Below are positions 40,629 through 50,199 of a DNA stretch of 56,802 nucleotides, one piece after another. The stretch is from an uncultured Chryseobacterium sp. (GTDB lineage: Bacteria; Bacteroidota; Bacteroidia; Flavobacteriales; Weeksellaceae). The translations under genes were made by a program, and so were the position numbers. Under the pieces are notes generated by a model. That model ran no database searches. It saw only the letters and a program-made list of their open reading frames with translations, and was not told where the DNA came from. Location of the stretch: the NCBI GenBank assembly GCA_913774355.1, contig CAJYGB010000002.1:1-56802 (forward strand). Reading direction: 5' to 3'. The first letter of the stretch is position 1. Each line of letters starts with the position of its first letter.

Positions 40629-41555
40629 ATGTCCCAAAGCAAGAGAAGATTAACGAAACTTAAGCTTCTCGCGAATTTTTTTGAAAATGTCGATATCATT
40701 TCCATCTACATCAAGACGGATATTATCCACAATCTTTTTCAGGAAAACAAAGGGCTGGATTACAGCAAACTTGAGCTTTTTCACCTTCAGTTTACCGACA
40801 GCCTGATCGAGCTTCTGACGAAGATCAAAAGGCAGAAGGAAAATGATATGCTGGCGGTGATCAACGAAATGGAGGTCAACAATAAGTATATCTCCGGATT
40901 CGAGGAAAAACAGGCAGACGGTTTTGAAACCGACCGCAAAATGTACAGCGGTATTTTTTCAGACCATCTGAAAAACCTCTACAATGATCTTACGGAAGAT
41001 AAATTCCGGCTGAACTGGGATAAGGTGATGTATTTTCACAAAAAATATGCTGCTGAGTTCTACAGACAGGATGTTGATGAAGAACTGCTGAAATCCGGAA
41101 ACTTTCCGGCCTATCAGTATCAGGAGTACCGGATCGAAAGAAAGCTGCTGGGACGACTCAATATTCAGAATTTTAAAGTTCGTTTTGTCTGTGGCTATGC
41201 AATCTCGGTTAACGAGTATGAACTCTTCAGGATTTTTCAGTCTGATGATTATTTCATATTTGATATCGAAGGCCGGAAAATGTATCTGATCGAGGCTAAA
41301 AAGCTGGAGAAACTGGATACCTCACCCAATGAATCGAACCGGGGAACCATTGTTTATCAGCTCAAAAGGAAAAACGAGCAGCTGGAAGAAACCATGAACG
41401 AAAGGAAAAAAATACTGCCGGAGCAGGTGATGAACGTGCTGAAAGATTATCTTAAAAATCTGGAAAATACCGACATCATGAGCAAAATGTTCGACATCAA
41501 TGAGGAAACCAATATCCTCCGCGCGATGCTGAATTTAAATTTAAATAATAATTAA
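40629..41555 (+). CDS. Hypothetical protein of the Ter cluster
   Basis: A 308-residue helical protein from the ATG at 40629; a GTG 24 bp earlier is also possible. I do not recognise a domain. The sequence is rich in Lys, Glu and Asp, with a YRIERKLLGRLNIQNFKVRFVCGYAISVNEYELFRIF central segment, and no membrane segment. It lies 37 bp after telA and 56 bp before a second TerD gene, so it most likely works with the Ter proteins. Confidence 0.7.
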   Translation: MSQSKRRLTKLKLLANFFENVDIISIYIKTDIIHNLFQENKGLDYSKLELFHLQFTDSLIELLTKIKRQKENDMLAVINEMEVNNKYISGFEEKQADGFETDRKMYSGIFSDHLKNLYNDLTEDKFRLNWDKVMYFHKKYAAEFYRQDVDEELLKSGNFPAYQYQEYRIERKLLGRLNIQNFKVRFVCGYAISVNEYELFRIFQSDDYFIFDIEGRKMYLIEAKKLEKLDTSPNESNRGTIVYQLKRKNEQLEETMNERKKILPEQVMNVLKDYLKNLENTDIMSKMFDINEETNILRAMLNLNLNNN

Positions 41556-41611
41556 AAGCGGATCAAACTAACGCTTTGCAAAAAACAAATTAACAAACTA
41601 AACATAAAAAG

Positions 41612-42223
41612 ATGGCTATTAACTTACAAAAAGGTCAGAGGATAAACCTTACCAAGGAAAACGGAACCACGCTTTCACAGGCTTGTGTGGGAATCAACTG
41701 GGGGGCAATCGAGAAAAAAGGATTTTTCGGAGGCGTTACCAGAGAGGCAGTGGACCTGGACGGAAGCTGTATTTTATATGATGCTAACAAAAATGCTACT
41801 GAAATTATTTATTTCGGAAACCTGAAGTCTAAAAACGGAGCTGTAAGACACAGCGGCGACGACTTAACGGGAGATGTTAACGGCAACGACGGACTGGATA
41901 ATGAAGTAATTACCATAGATTTCAGCAATCTGGATGCTAATGTAGAACACGTGGCATTGGTGCTGAACAGCTACAAAGGCCAGGATTTCGGTACGATTCC
42001 TTTTGCTTCCATCAGGATATATGAAGGAACACCAACCAACGTTAGGGAAGTTTTCGCCAAATACGACATTGCAAACGATGCCTCTTTCAAAGGTCACGTC
42101 GCTATGGTAATGGGGGTTTTCTATAAAAGAAACGGGGAATGGAAATTTAACGCGATCGGAGATCCGACAGCCGATAGAAAATTACAGGAAACCATAGAAA
42201 CGGTAAAACAGAAATACTTGTAG
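41612..42223 (+). CDS. TerD/TerZ-family protein, second copy
   Basis: A 203-residue TerD-fold protein beginning MAINLQKGQRINLT. Calcium sites are at VDLDGSCILYD near 47-57 and HSGDDLTGDVNGNDGLDNE near 79-97. Compared with the first TerD gene it has an expanded start (VCVGINWGAIEKKGFFGGVTRE pattern) more like TerZ or TerE. The two proteins probably form a calcium-dependent assembly. It is followed by a 167-bp gap and the terC-like gene. Confidence 0.9.
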   Translation: MAINLQKGQRINLTKENGTTLSQACVGINWGAIEKKGFFGGVTREAVDLDGSCILYDANKNATEIIYFGNLKSKNGAVRHSGDDLTGDVNGNDGLDNEVITIDFSNLDANVEHVALVLNSYKGQDFGTIPFASIRIYEGTPTNVREVFAKYDIANDASFKGHVAMVMGVFYKRNGEWKFNAIGDPTADRKLQETIETVKQKYL

Positions 42224-42390
42224 GAGAAACGGAGATCAATAGGAGCGGGCTTTAGCCCGTTCATAAATGATGATTTGCATCAGGCTTTAGCCAAAATTTA
42301 AAACCTGTTGAATCTTAATAAAATTAATTAATGGCAATATCTGTTTTCATACAGCTATTGCTTTTATCATATAACAACATAGAGTAAAAA
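42224..42390. repeat. Short palindromic repeat GGGCTTTAGCCCG
   Basis: GGAGCGGGCTTTAGCCCGTTC at 42241-42261 is a perfect small palindrome, related to CGGCTTTAGCCT at 33208. A frequent intergenic element; no gene. Confidence 0.6.
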
Positions 42391-43437
42391 GTGGGACAAA
42401 ATAATAGCATTTTGGATCTTCATCCCGGTCTGGTTTGGGGATTCGCGGTAACGGTGGTTATCATGTTGCTCCTCGACTTGGGGGTTTTCAACAAAAAAAG
42501 TCATGAGGTTTCTTCCAAAGAAGCCACGATCTGGTCAATTGTATGGATCTCGCTGTCCATGATATTTTCCGGAGTTGTCTATTGGGTGTATAACTCGGAT
42601 CTGGGACCCGGCAGCCATGAAGTGGCCGTGGAGAAATTTACCCAATACCAGGCGGCTTACTGGATCGAGAAGGCGCTTTCGGTAGATAACCTGTTCGTCT
42701 TTATCCTGGTTTTCGGATTCTTTAAGGTTCCGAAGTACCTGCACCATAAAGTACTGTTCTGGGGGATTATCGGGGCATTGATCTTCAGGGCTATTTTCAT
42801 TTTTGCAGGAGTCGGTTTGATTGATCTCACTTACCTGCCGGAAATGAATATTTTCGGACATCCGGTAAAAATCAACATCGTAATGGCTCTGTTCGGGTTC
42901 TTTCTTGTTTACGCGGGAATCAAATCCTGGGGCGGCGGTGATGACGATGAAGATGAAGACTACAGCAATACGGCAGGAGCTAGGCTGATCAAAAGATTCT
43001 GGAAAGTTTCCGACAACTACGTTGGCGGTAAATTCTTCACCGTTCAGAACGGAATGAAAATGGCCACACCGCTTTTGGTGGTTGTAGCCGTTATCGAATT
43101 CACCGATGTGCTTTTCGCGGTAGATTCCATTCCGGCGATCTTTGCTATCTCCAATGATCCGTTTATCCTGTACACGTCGAATATTTTCGCGATCTTAGGG
43201 TTGAGATCGCTGTATTTCCTGTTGGCGAACTTCATCCATATGTTCAGCAAGCTGCCTTACGGTCTGGCTGTGATCCTGACCTTCATCGGGGTAAAAATGC
43301 TGATTGCGCCATGGATCCATATTCCATCTCCGGTATCTTTGGGAATCGTAGGCGGGGTTTTGGTCATCTCGGTAATTCTCTCATTGATTTTCCCGGATAA
43401 AAAAGAGGAAAAAGAAGAAGAAAAATCGATAGAATAA
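42391..43437 (+). CDS. TerC/Alx-family membrane protein
   Basis: A 348-residue polytopic membrane protein starting from GTG at 42391. It has about nine hydrophobic segments and two conserved TerC patterns with acidic residues in membrane helices, YWIEKALSVDNLFVFILVFGFF near 91-112 and VIEFTDVLFAVDSIPAIFAIS near 233-253. TerC/Alx proteins export manganese or other metals and accompany TerD. It ends the Ter cluster and is followed by a terminator at 43460. Confidence 0.93.
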   Translation: MGQNNSILDLHPGLVWGFAVTVVIMLLLDLGVFNKKSHEVSSKEATIWSIVWISLSMIFSGVVYWVYNSDLGPGSHEVAVEKFTQYQAAYWIEKALSVDNLFVFILVFGFFKVPKYLHHKVLFWGIIGALIFRAIFIFAGVGLIDLTYLPEMNIFGHPVKINIVMALFGFFLVYAGIKSWGGGDDDEDEDYSNTAGARLIKRFWKVSDNYVGGKFFTVQNGMKMATPLLVVVAVIEFTDVLFAVDSIPAIFAISNDPFILYTSNIFAILGLRSLYFLLANFIHMFSKLPYGLAVILTFIGVKMLIAPWIHIPSPVSLGIVGGVLVISVILSLIFPDKKEEKEEEKSIE

Positions 43438-43459
43438 CATCGGCTCTTAATAAAAACAG

Positions 43460-43490
43460 AAAGGCTTTACCAATGGGTAGAGCTTTTTTT
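43460..43490 (+). terminator. Terminator of the Ter cluster
   Basis: AAAG-CTTTACC with GGTAGAGCTTT, one bulged G, loop AATG, then T7. Confidence 0.8.
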
Positions 43491-43967
43491 GTGAAAAGTC
43501 AAGGTTAATTTGTTGCACTTGTGAATACATTGCACTGCTGTTGGAATGTGTAAAGACTTAAGAAAAAATGTTAAAGGACAACGTTTAAAGGACACAAATA
43601 GTTTGAAGATGATGATAGTAGTTTGCTTAAAATCAAAATTTTATCAAAGATAGAATCTTTGCGCCTTTTCCATGCAAAGCGTTAAAAACCTTTTGCGACT
43701 TGGCGTTTTTCAACAACATTACTATTAAACGGCTTTGCGTACCCTTATAAGTGAAACGGCTTTGTGATACTTAAAGCAGTCAGTATTAACATAACTTCCG
43801 TACTCTTAGTGTTCAAAGCATTGTTGCCGGATTAAAAAGGATAGGAATGGAGTTAGTTCACTATTAACCATTCAGAATTTTAATGCCAATCATCAATTCT
43901 TACGTATTAATAGCCAACCTTAGTTAAGTTTATAGTTGATCATTCACTTGCAAAGCAAAATTCACCA
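43491..43967. repeat. Gene-free region with dispersed repeat copy
   Basis: No gene. ATTTTATCAAAGATAGAATCTTTGCG near 43637-43662 and GACTTGGCGTTTTTCAAC near 43700 reappear in reverse orientation at 56650-56735. Short GTGAATGG-type repeats are at 43940-43975. Confidence 0.6.
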
Positions 43968-44969
43968 TCACTTATTATATTTCAGCAGCTTATTCATTTT
44001 CAGCCTGGTCTGCATGGAAACCTTATACGCATCCTCGCGAAGCTTCTGCAGTTTTCCGACCGGCTGGAAAAAGATCTTGCTTTCAAAAGGATTAAAGGAA
44101 AGCATTTCATTTTCACAGGCATACGGATCGAGAAGGCTGTTTTTATTCATTTTTATTTCTCCGATCTTAACGAAAGGTGATTTTTTCCACTCTACATTCA
44201 GCTGATTGACGGGTTGGTCTTTCAGGTCATAACAAAGCTGGATCATGACATCAGCTGTGAAATTTTCTGTATTTAAATAAGCTTCAATAGCATCTTTCAC
44301 TTTCAGCCGTTTTCCGAAATTTTTAGGAACGGATTGGGGCTTCAATTTAATTTTCATCATGTAATCTCCCAAACGGTACACGCCTACGGAATGATATTCG
44401 AAAGAAAGAAAAAAATCGTTCCGTTTCCTCCAGAGTTTGAAGATGTTCTTTATAAATGATCCTGTAAATGTGGAAGGAATTACTTTAATGATCTGCATGA
44501 GCAAAGAGAAAGAGCTCCATTTCTTGATAAAAAACCGGTTTACCGAAGTAAATAATTTCAGAAATGTACTTACTGAATTAATCGGGAACAGTGGGAAATT
44601 AACCAAAGGGAAATTCGCCAGCAATATCCCGTTTTCATCTTTTACCTTTACGGCAAAACCATAAGCGGGAATATCTTTTTTACCTTTAATAATCTTCGGA
44701 TGTGCATTCGAAAATCGTAGGGTAAGATCATATTTTCCTTTTTCGAAAAAAGGCTGCAATTTTTCGGGGATATCATGTTCGATGATAAATTCTCCCTTCG
44801 CAACCGCATACGTCTTGGCATGAGCATTTCGGGTTGCATAGTGAACGTCACTTACGGAAGATGACTGCTCTACAAAATCGGCAATGCTTTTTTTGTTGAT
44901 TTCAAGGAGCTGCTTTTCCTCGTCAGTCAGCTTATCGAATCTTTTATTATATCGTAATGGGCTTGGCAT
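43968..44969 (-). CDS. Catalase-family heme protein
   Basis: A 333-residue protein of the catalase-like superfamily (SrpA-like). The N-terminal region has ATRNAHAKTYAVAKGEFIIEHDIP, where the His near 45-50 corresponds to the distal catalase His, then LRFSNAHPKI and PAYGFAVKVKD as in catalases. Length is shorter than in monofunctional catalases (about 480 residues), and the C-terminal part is divergent. Family members are often peroxidases or fatty-acid-related heme enzymes. It stands alone on the reverse strand. Confidence 0.82.
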   Translation of the reverse strand: MPSPLRYNKRFDKLTDEEKQLLEINKKSIADFVEQSSSVSDVHYATRNAHAKTYAVAKGEFIIEHDIPEKLQPFFEKGKYDLTLRFSNAHPKIIKGKKDIPAYGFAVKVKDENGILLANFPLVNFPLFPINSVSTFLKLFTSVNRFFIKKWSSFSLLMQIIKVIPSTFTGSFIKNIFKLWRKRNDFFLSFEYHSVGVYRLGDYMMKIKLKPQSVPKNFGKRLKVKDAIEAYLNTENFTADVMIQLCYDLKDQPVNQLNVEWKKSPFVKIGEIKMNKNSLLDPYACENEMLSFNPFESKIFFQPVGKLQKLREDAYKVSMQTRLKMNKLLKYNK

Positions 44970-45170
44970 TTAGTTTTTAAGTCCAATTATAAAGCCAACT
45001 TTCCGGAAATGTGTTAATACAGTATTAAGCATATCTGAACTTTCCGCGCAGGAAATTTATAATTTGATTATCAGAAAGTTAAAAAGTAAAGAATCATTTG
45101 TAAGTTACTTTTATTCTGATGGTGAATAAAACTTCCCTGGTGCGGTTTCCACCATCCCGCCTTAAAATCC

Positions 45171-45178
45171 TATCTTTG
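45171..45178 (+). promoter_or_regulatory. -7 element TATCTTTG before the FKBP gene
   Basis: Perfect TAnnTTTG 14 nt before the ATG at 45192; predicted leader of about 8 nt. No TTG at -33. Confidence 0.65.
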
Positions 45179-45191
45179 TAAAAAAACAATT

Positions 45192-45626
45192 ATGGGCGTA
45201 GCAGATATGTTATTCAAACGTAAAAAGGAGCAGGCAGAGAAAAACCTGAAAGACGGCCAGGAATATATGGCGGAATACGGCAAAAGAGAAAGTGTTGTGG
45301 AACTGCCGAGCGGTTTGCAGTATGAGATCATCACCGAAGGCGACGGACCGAAACCCGGACCGAGATCTACGGTAAAATGCCACTACCACGGAACCACCAT
45401 TACCGGAAAAGTGTTCGACAGCTCGGTAAAACGAGGAACACCGGCTTCATTTCCTTTAAATAAAGTCATCAAAGGCTGGACGGAAGCCCTTCAGCTGATG
45501 CCGGTAGGAAGCAAATGGAGACTGATCATTCCGCCGCACCTCGCGTACGGAGACCAGCAGATCAGCAAGGAAATCGGGCCTAATTCTACTTTGGTTTTTG
45601 AAGTGGAATTGTTGGACATCAAATAA
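45192..45626 (+). CDS. FKBP-type peptidyl-prolyl isomerase
   Basis: A 144-residue soluble FKBP. A short charged helical N-terminus (1-35) precedes the FKBP core: GLQYEIITEGDGPKPGPRSTVKCHYHGTTITGKVFDSS, with VFDSS and the later GWTEALQLMPVGSKWRLIIPPHLAYG as the active-site segments. It catalyses cis-trans isomerisation of prolyl bonds and may act as a folding helper; no signal peptide, so it is cytoplasmic. Followed by a strong terminator. Confidence 0.95.
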   Translation: MGVADMLFKRKKEQAEKNLKDGQEYMAEYGKRESVVELPSGLQYEIITEGDGPKPGPRSTVKCHYHGTTITGKVFDSSVKRGTPASFPLNKVIKGWTEALQLMPVGSKWRLIIPPHLAYGDQQISKEIGPNSTLVFEVELLDIK

Positions 45627-45648
45627 GTTTTCCTTAAAAATAGCTTAA

Positions 45649-45680
45649 AAATTTACCCGGACTCCGGGTAAATTTTTTTT
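45649..45680 (+). terminator. Terminator after the FKBP gene
   Basis: 12-bp perfect stem AAATTTACCCGG/CCGGGTAAATTT with loop ACT and T8. Confidence 0.95.
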
Positions 45681-45777
45681 ATTTGTGTATTTTAGTATCT
45701 GGCTTTGTCAGAAGCATTTCATGTAAGCATAAAGATGACGATCCGTTCATTTCTTCAGTAAGCTAAAGAGATACAAT

Positions 45778-46728
45778 ATGAAAAAACTGTTTTACTTTTT
45801 ACCCGTCCTGTGCCTATTGGGTTCATGTGTCTCAAAGAAGAACCAGGCCATAAAGCAGAATATCCTGACGCTCAGAGACAGCTATTGCAAAGCACCCTTT
45901 AAATACAACTACAAGAATAAACTGCCTTCCTATAATTCGGATTCCATTATTGAGGCCAATAAAGAGCTGAAGGGAAACTTTTCCGACCAAAGTATACTGA
46001 TTCTCAATGCGCTGGATAATCTTGATGAGGTCCATGAAATTATGGAACTCAAAAAAGATACTTCCTTACAGTCGCAGGTAAAAGTATTGCAGCTGAAAAC
46101 GAAGATCAACAGCAAAATAACGATTGCCTTAACGGAGCTGGACGCCGTGGCTGCTGAATTCGACTGCGAAGGGGAAAGGGTAGCACAGATCGGAAACTAT
46201 GTGGACAACCTGAACGATTCCAAAAACAATAAGCTTATTCTCTACTCCATTGTAGCGGGAGCCGCTGCTTCAATTGCCGGTGGAATTGTAAAAAATGATA
46301 CCTGGAGCAGTGCGATCGACATCAGTGGGGGAGCCTTGGGAGCAGGTTTCGGACTGGCCACCCTTAATCCTAAAGGAAGAAAAGTAGAATTTATCCATCA
46401 GAGAAACCTGCTGAGAGACATTTGGAGAGAAAGGCTCGAATCACCGAATTTTCCCCCGTTTATCTGGTACATGTACACAGAAAAAAGATTTTCAAACAAA
46501 GAAAAACAGTCCATTATTTCCAGCATGAAAGAACGCTGGTTGCATTACCAGTTTGATGACGACAGACAAAAGGCTGATCAGTCGGTTATTTTCAGTGATG
46601 GAGGTTTTTACCGATCGCAGGACCTTCATAACCGAGCCGCAATGCTCAATCAGATGCAATCGGCTACCAGAACGATCAATCAGAATATCAATTATCTGCT
46701 TCTGGATCTGGATAAATTGATTTTATAA
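45778..46728 (+). CDS. Hypothetical lipoprotein
   Basis: A 316-residue exported lipoprotein of unknown function. The signal ends in LLGSC with Cys at about residue 17, the lipobox. A helical region (60-140) precedes a short Gly/Ala-rich hydrophobic segment (ILYSIVAGAAASIAGGIV, about 159-177), then a charged C-terminus with several Trp residues. No recognised domain. It is separate from the HTH gene that begins 36 bp later. Confidence 0.75.
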   Translation: MKKLFYFLPVLCLLGSCVSKKNQAIKQNILTLRDSYCKAPFKYNYKNKLPSYNSDSIIEANKELKGNFSDQSILILNALDNLDEVHEIMELKKDTSLQSQVKVLQLKTKINSKITIALTELDAVAAEFDCEGERVAQIGNYVDNLNDSKNNKLILYSIVAGAAASIAGGIVKNDTWSSAIDISGGALGAGFGLATLNPKGRKVEFIHQRNLLRDIWRERLESPNFPPFIWYMYTEKRFSNKEKQSIISSMKERWLHYQFDDDRQKADQSVIFSDGGFYRSQDLHNRAAMLNQMQSATRTINQNINYLLLDLDKLIL

Positions 46729-46764
46729 TTCTGAAAATGTACATTTGTATCCGTTTGATACTTT

Positions 46765-47340
46765 ATGTCGGAATTAAAAAAAATAAGGGAACTCAGAAAT
46801 CTGACTCAGGAAGAGCTGGCTGAAAAGTCAGGACTTTCTGTGAGGACTATTCAACGGATCGAAGCCGGTGTACAGCCTAAAGGATATACTTTGAAGACAC
46901 TCGCACTGAGTCTGGATGTTCCTGAAAGCGATTTACGGATTCCTGAAATTCCATCCCCAAAAGAGATCGAAGCTGAAGAAATTCCTGAAATAACGGAAAA
47001 AGAAGACCCTGTTAATTTAACTTTGGTTAAGCTTATCAATCTTTCATCACTTCCTCTTGCGTGGTTTCCGGTAGCCAATATTCTTCCGCCTTTACTGATT
47101 ATGATTTTTACAAAAGAAAAATCTCAGATCGTCAGACAGATCATTTCCCTTCAGCTATTTTTAGCCATTATTTCTCCTGTAATTTTTATGATAATTGTAC
47201 TTTTCAGACCGGGAAATTCTGCTGTTTTAGCTGTTATGGTTCTGCTCGTACTGATAAATATGTACATCATACTGAGAAACACTTATGAAATTGATAGAAA
47301 AGGAAGACTTTACTATAAGTTGAATTTCAGTATTTTATAA
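46765..47340 (+). CDS. XRE-family HTH protein with membrane domain
   Basis: A 191-residue protein with an N-terminal XRE helix-turn-helix (LRNLTQEELAEKSGLSVRTIQRIEAGVQPKGYTLKTLALSLDV, about 10-52), a Glu/Pro-rich linker and a C-terminal domain with about three membrane helices (FPVANILPPLLIMIF, LQLFLAIISPVIFMIIVLF, VLAVMVLLVLINMYIIL), resembling DUF4870. Such fusions tie membrane or envelope state to gene expression; the target is unknown. Confidence 0.85.
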   Translation: MSELKKIRELRNLTQEELAEKSGLSVRTIQRIEAGVQPKGYTLKTLALSLDVPESDLRIPEIPSPKEIEAEEIPEITEKEDPVNLTLVKLINLSSLPLAWFPVANILPPLLIMIFTKEKSQIVRQIISLQLFLAIISPVIFMIIVLFRPGNSAVLAVMVLLVLINMYIILRNTYEIDRKGRLYYKLNFSIL

Positions 47341-47426
47341 AAACGTCGTACGATTGTCGGGTTTTTGTCGGGTTCTATTTTTGAGTGAGATTCAATAATT
47401 CCGAATCTTTGTCAAAAAATTAGACA

Positions 47427-48893
47427 ATGGCTAGCAGATTCTTCCCATACGTGATAATCTTATTATTTTTTTCGGCAAGTATAGATGCTCAGATCGATAA
47501 GAATTCAGACTTATTTTTAGAATTGAAAAAGCAGGACAGCGTATTTTTCGAAAGAGGATTTAACAACTGTGATATGACATATCTGGAAAAGACGGTAGAT
47601 AGCAATCTGAAATTTTATCATGATAAAGGCGGCTTTCAGGATAAGAAATTGTTTCTGGAAAGAACCAGGGAAAATATCTGTTCCGATCCTCTTAAAAAGC
47701 CGATCCGCAAAGTGGTTCCGGGCAGCCTTAACGTTTTTCCTATGTATAGCGATGGAAAATTGTACGGAGCAATACAGTCCGGCGAACATCAGTTTTATAT
47801 CCGCGAACCCAATAAAGAAGATGTTTTAGGCGGCAGGGCAAAGTTCACAACGGTCTGGATAAAGAAAAATGGAAACTGGATCATGAGCGATGTACTGAGT
47901 TATGATCACGGAGAGCCGAATCATAACGTAATGACAGATCCTGTTGAACAGTTACTGAAAGACAACCATATTCCGACGTTAGGATTAGGGGTTATCGAAA
48001 ACGGAAAATTAACCCAGGTAAAAGTTTACGGAACCCTTGACGGGAAAACTACAGCACCGTACAACAGTCTTTTTAATGTAGCTTCCCTGACCAAACCGGT
48101 AACCGCACTCACGGTTTTACGTCTGGTAAGCCAGGGAAAATGGAACCTCGACGAACCGCTGGATAGATACTGGATCGATCCCGATATTGCCGAAGATCCG
48201 AGACATAAGAAATTGACAACCAGAATCATTTTGAGCCATCAGACCGGTTTTCCGAACTGGAGGTGGCAGAAACCGGATCGCCGGCTGAGCTTCGGGTTTG
48301 ATCCCGGATCGAAATACCAGTATTCAGGCGAAGGCTATGAATATTTGCGTAAAGCTATCGAAAGAAAATTCCATAAAAGCCTGGAAGAACTGGCGCAAGA
48401 ACTGGTTTTTCAGCCTTTAGGCATGAACGATACGAGCTATATCTGGAATGAAAAAAAAGATGCGGAAAGAATCGTTACCGGTTATGACAGGATCGGTAAG
48501 CCTTATGATATTGTGAAAAACAGCCGGCCAAACGCTGCGGATGATCTTACCACCTCCGTAGAGGATTACAGCCGGTTTCTGATCGCTTTGATGAACAACG
48601 GTCTGCTGTCAAAAGAAGTTTTTGAAGAAATGAAAACCGGACAGGTTAAAACCAAGAAAGATAAATATTTCGGGCTGGGTTTTGAAATATATGACCTGGG
48701 AAGCGGAAGAATAGCTCTTTCGCACGGTGGTATGGATAAAGGGGTAAATACCTTGGTGGTCATGTTGCCGGAAACAAAACAGGGGCTGGTAATTTTTACC
48801 AATGGGGATGACGGGTATAAAATATACGAACCGCTGATTGATCAGTACCTGGGTGAAGCCGGGAAAAAACTGGTAAGAATCGAGACGGAATGA
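47427..48893 (+). CDS. Serine beta-lactamase-like hydrolase with SnoaL-like domain
   Basis: A 488-residue protein with a signal peptide (FPYVIILLFFSASIDAQ). A SnoaL/DUF4440-like domain at about 25-155 (SDVLSYDHGEPNHN at its end) is followed by a class C beta-lactamase/DD-peptidase fold, 165-480. The nucleophile motif is SLTK in NVASLTKPVTAL (near 216-219), with YSGEGYEYL for the YxN-like motif and HGGMDKG for the KTG-like triad. It is likely a periplasmic hydrolase on an ester or peptide, and less likely a true antibiotic-resistance enzyme. Confidence 0.87.
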   Translation: MASRFFPYVIILLFFSASIDAQIDKNSDLFLELKKQDSVFFERGFNNCDMTYLEKTVDSNLKFYHDKGGFQDKKLFLERTRENICSDPLKKPIRKVVPGSLNVFPMYSDGKLYGAIQSGEHQFYIREPNKEDVLGGRAKFTTVWIKKNGNWIMSDVLSYDHGEPNHNVMTDPVEQLLKDNHIPTLGLGVIENGKLTQVKVYGTLDGKTTAPYNSLFNVASLTKPVTALTVLRLVSQGKWNLDEPLDRYWIDPDIAEDPRHKKLTTRIILSHQTGFPNWRWQKPDRRLSFGFDPGSKYQYSGEGYEYLRKAIERKFHKSLEELAQELVFQPLGMNDTSYIWNEKKDAERIVTGYDRIGKPYDIVKNSRPNAADDLTTSVEDYSRFLIALMNNGLLSKEVFEEMKTGQVKTKKDKYFGLGFEIYDLGSGRIALSHGGMDKGVNTLVVMLPETKQGLVIFTNGDDGYKIYEPLIDQYLGEAGKKLVRIETE

Positions 48894-48953
48894 TTTAATT
48901 GTAATAAATTTTGTTACATAAAAAAAATTGTTTAACTTTACCTTATCATTATC

Positions 48954-49364
48954 ATGAACAATACAAGATTTGCCACGGCAGTACATATCATGACCTTATT
49001 GGCGGAAAGTCCGCAGGATTGGCTCACCTCAGAATGGATAGCGGGGAGCATCAATATCAATCCGGTAATGGTCCGTAAAGAATTGGTCGTGTTGAGAGAA
49101 GCGGGACTGATTGTCAGCCGGCAGGGTAAGGAAGGAGGGACTCAACTGGCCAGAAATGCAAAGGAAATCAGCATTTCCGAAATTTATCTGGCGGTAAAAA
49201 ATACGGAAGTGCTGGGTAAAAAAAACAGCAATCCAAATCCGGCATGTCCCGTTGGAAAAGAGATCAACGATCATTTGAAAGCTTTATTTTCTGAAACCGA
49301 TCAGCTGGTGTTAAATTTTTTGGGCGACAAATCCTTGCAAGCGTTTTGTGATCAGTTCAGGTAA
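48954..49364 (+). CDS. Rrf2-family transcriptional regulator
   Basis: A 136-residue Rrf2 protein. It has a winged HTH start (NTRFATAVHIMTLLAESPQDWLTSEWIAGSININPVMVRKELVVLREAGLIVSRQG) and a short C-terminal region with only one Cys (NPACPVG), so it lacks the three-Cys Fe-S cluster of IscR and probably senses something else. It lies 57 bp upstream of an NAD(P)-binding oxidoreductase on the same strand, which it probably regulates, as YwnA/YwnB-type pairs do. Separator and block lengths suggest an independent transcript start. Confidence 0.88.
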   Translation: MNNTRFATAVHIMTLLAESPQDWLTSEWIAGSININPVMVRKELVVLREAGLIVSRQGKEGGTQLARNAKEISISEIYLAVKNTEVLGKKNSNPNPACPVGKEINDHLKALFSETDQLVLNFLGDKSLQAFCDQFR

Positions 49365-49421
49365 AATTTTTTAACTATAAGTGTAACAAATATTATTACA
49401 ATTAATTTAAAATAAAATATT

Positions 49422-50072
49422 ATGAAAAAAGTAGCCGTAATCGGAGCCACAGGATTTGTGGGAACCCCATTGGTAAAGGAATTAACCAACAGAGGGTATG
49501 AAGTCGAAGCTCTTGTAAGAGATGCTTCAAAAGTTGAGCAGAACGAAAAAGTAACTGCCAAAAGCGTGGATGTAAATAAAGTGGATGAACTGGCAGAAGC
49601 TTTAAAAGGAAATGATGCGGTAATCAATGCCTTCAATGCTGGATGGACCAACCCAAATTTATATGATGATTTCCTGAACGGTTCGGTTAATATCGAAAAA
49701 GCAGTGGAAAAATCCGGCGTGAAAAGATTCATTACCGTAGGTGGGGCAGGAAGCCTGTACATTGATGGGAATCAGCTGGTAGACGGTCCTGATTTTCCTG
49801 CCGATATCAAGCCGGGAGCCACTGCTGCAAGGGATTATTTAAATAAAATCAAAGAAAATACAACCTTGGACTGGACGTTCTTCAGCCCGGCCATCGAAAT
49901 GCATCAGGGAACAGCCGGCGTAAGAACAGGAAAATACAGAACAGCACTTGAAAATCCGGTATTTGATGAAAACGGCAGAAGCGTTCTTTCCGTAGAAGAT
50001 GTAGCCGTGGTCCTGGTAGATGAACTTGAGCAGAACAATCACATCCGGGAGCGTTTTACTGCAGCGTATTAA
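49422..50072 (+). CDS. NAD(P)-binding atypical SDR oxidoreductase (YwnB-like)
   Basis: A 216-residue Rossmann-fold protein with the Gly motif KVAVIGATGFVGTPLVKEL at the start and no catalytic Tyr-Lys pair evident, as in NAD(P)H-binding atypical SDRs. The pairing with a Rrf2 regulator matches the ywnA-ywnB arrangement, suggesting a stress-induced reductase or redox sensor. It is followed by a terminator at 50119. Confidence 0.88.
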   Translation: MKKVAVIGATGFVGTPLVKELTNRGYEVEALVRDASKVEQNEKVTAKSVDVNKVDELAEALKGNDAVINAFNAGWTNPNLYDDFLNGSVNIEKAVEKSGVKRFITVGGAGSLYIDGNQLVDGPDFPADIKPGATAARDYLNKIKENTTLDWTFFSPAIEMHQGTAGVRTGKYRTALENPVFDENGRSVLSVEDVAVVLVDELEQNNHIRERFTAAY

Positions 50073-50118
50073 TTCAGTTCCATAAAAAGAATTGGAGCAA
50101 AATTGCTCATTATAAAAA

Positions 50119-50152
50119 TAGGATGCCCCGAGAGCGTCCTATTTTATTTTTA
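50119..50152 (+). terminator. Terminator after the SDR gene
   Basis: AGGATGC/GCGTCCT with loop CCCGAGA and a T-rich tail. Confidence 0.75.
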
Positions 50153-50160
50153 TAATTTTG

Positions 50161-50196
50161 CCATAAGCCATAAGCCATAAGCCATAAGCCATAAGC
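50161..50196. repeat. Heptamer tandem repeat (CCATAAG)5
   Basis: Five perfect copies of a 7-bp unit between the two convergent genes at 50072 and 50200. Simple-sequence repeat prone to slippage; no gene overlaps it. Confidence 0.9.
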
Positions 50197-50199
50197 TAG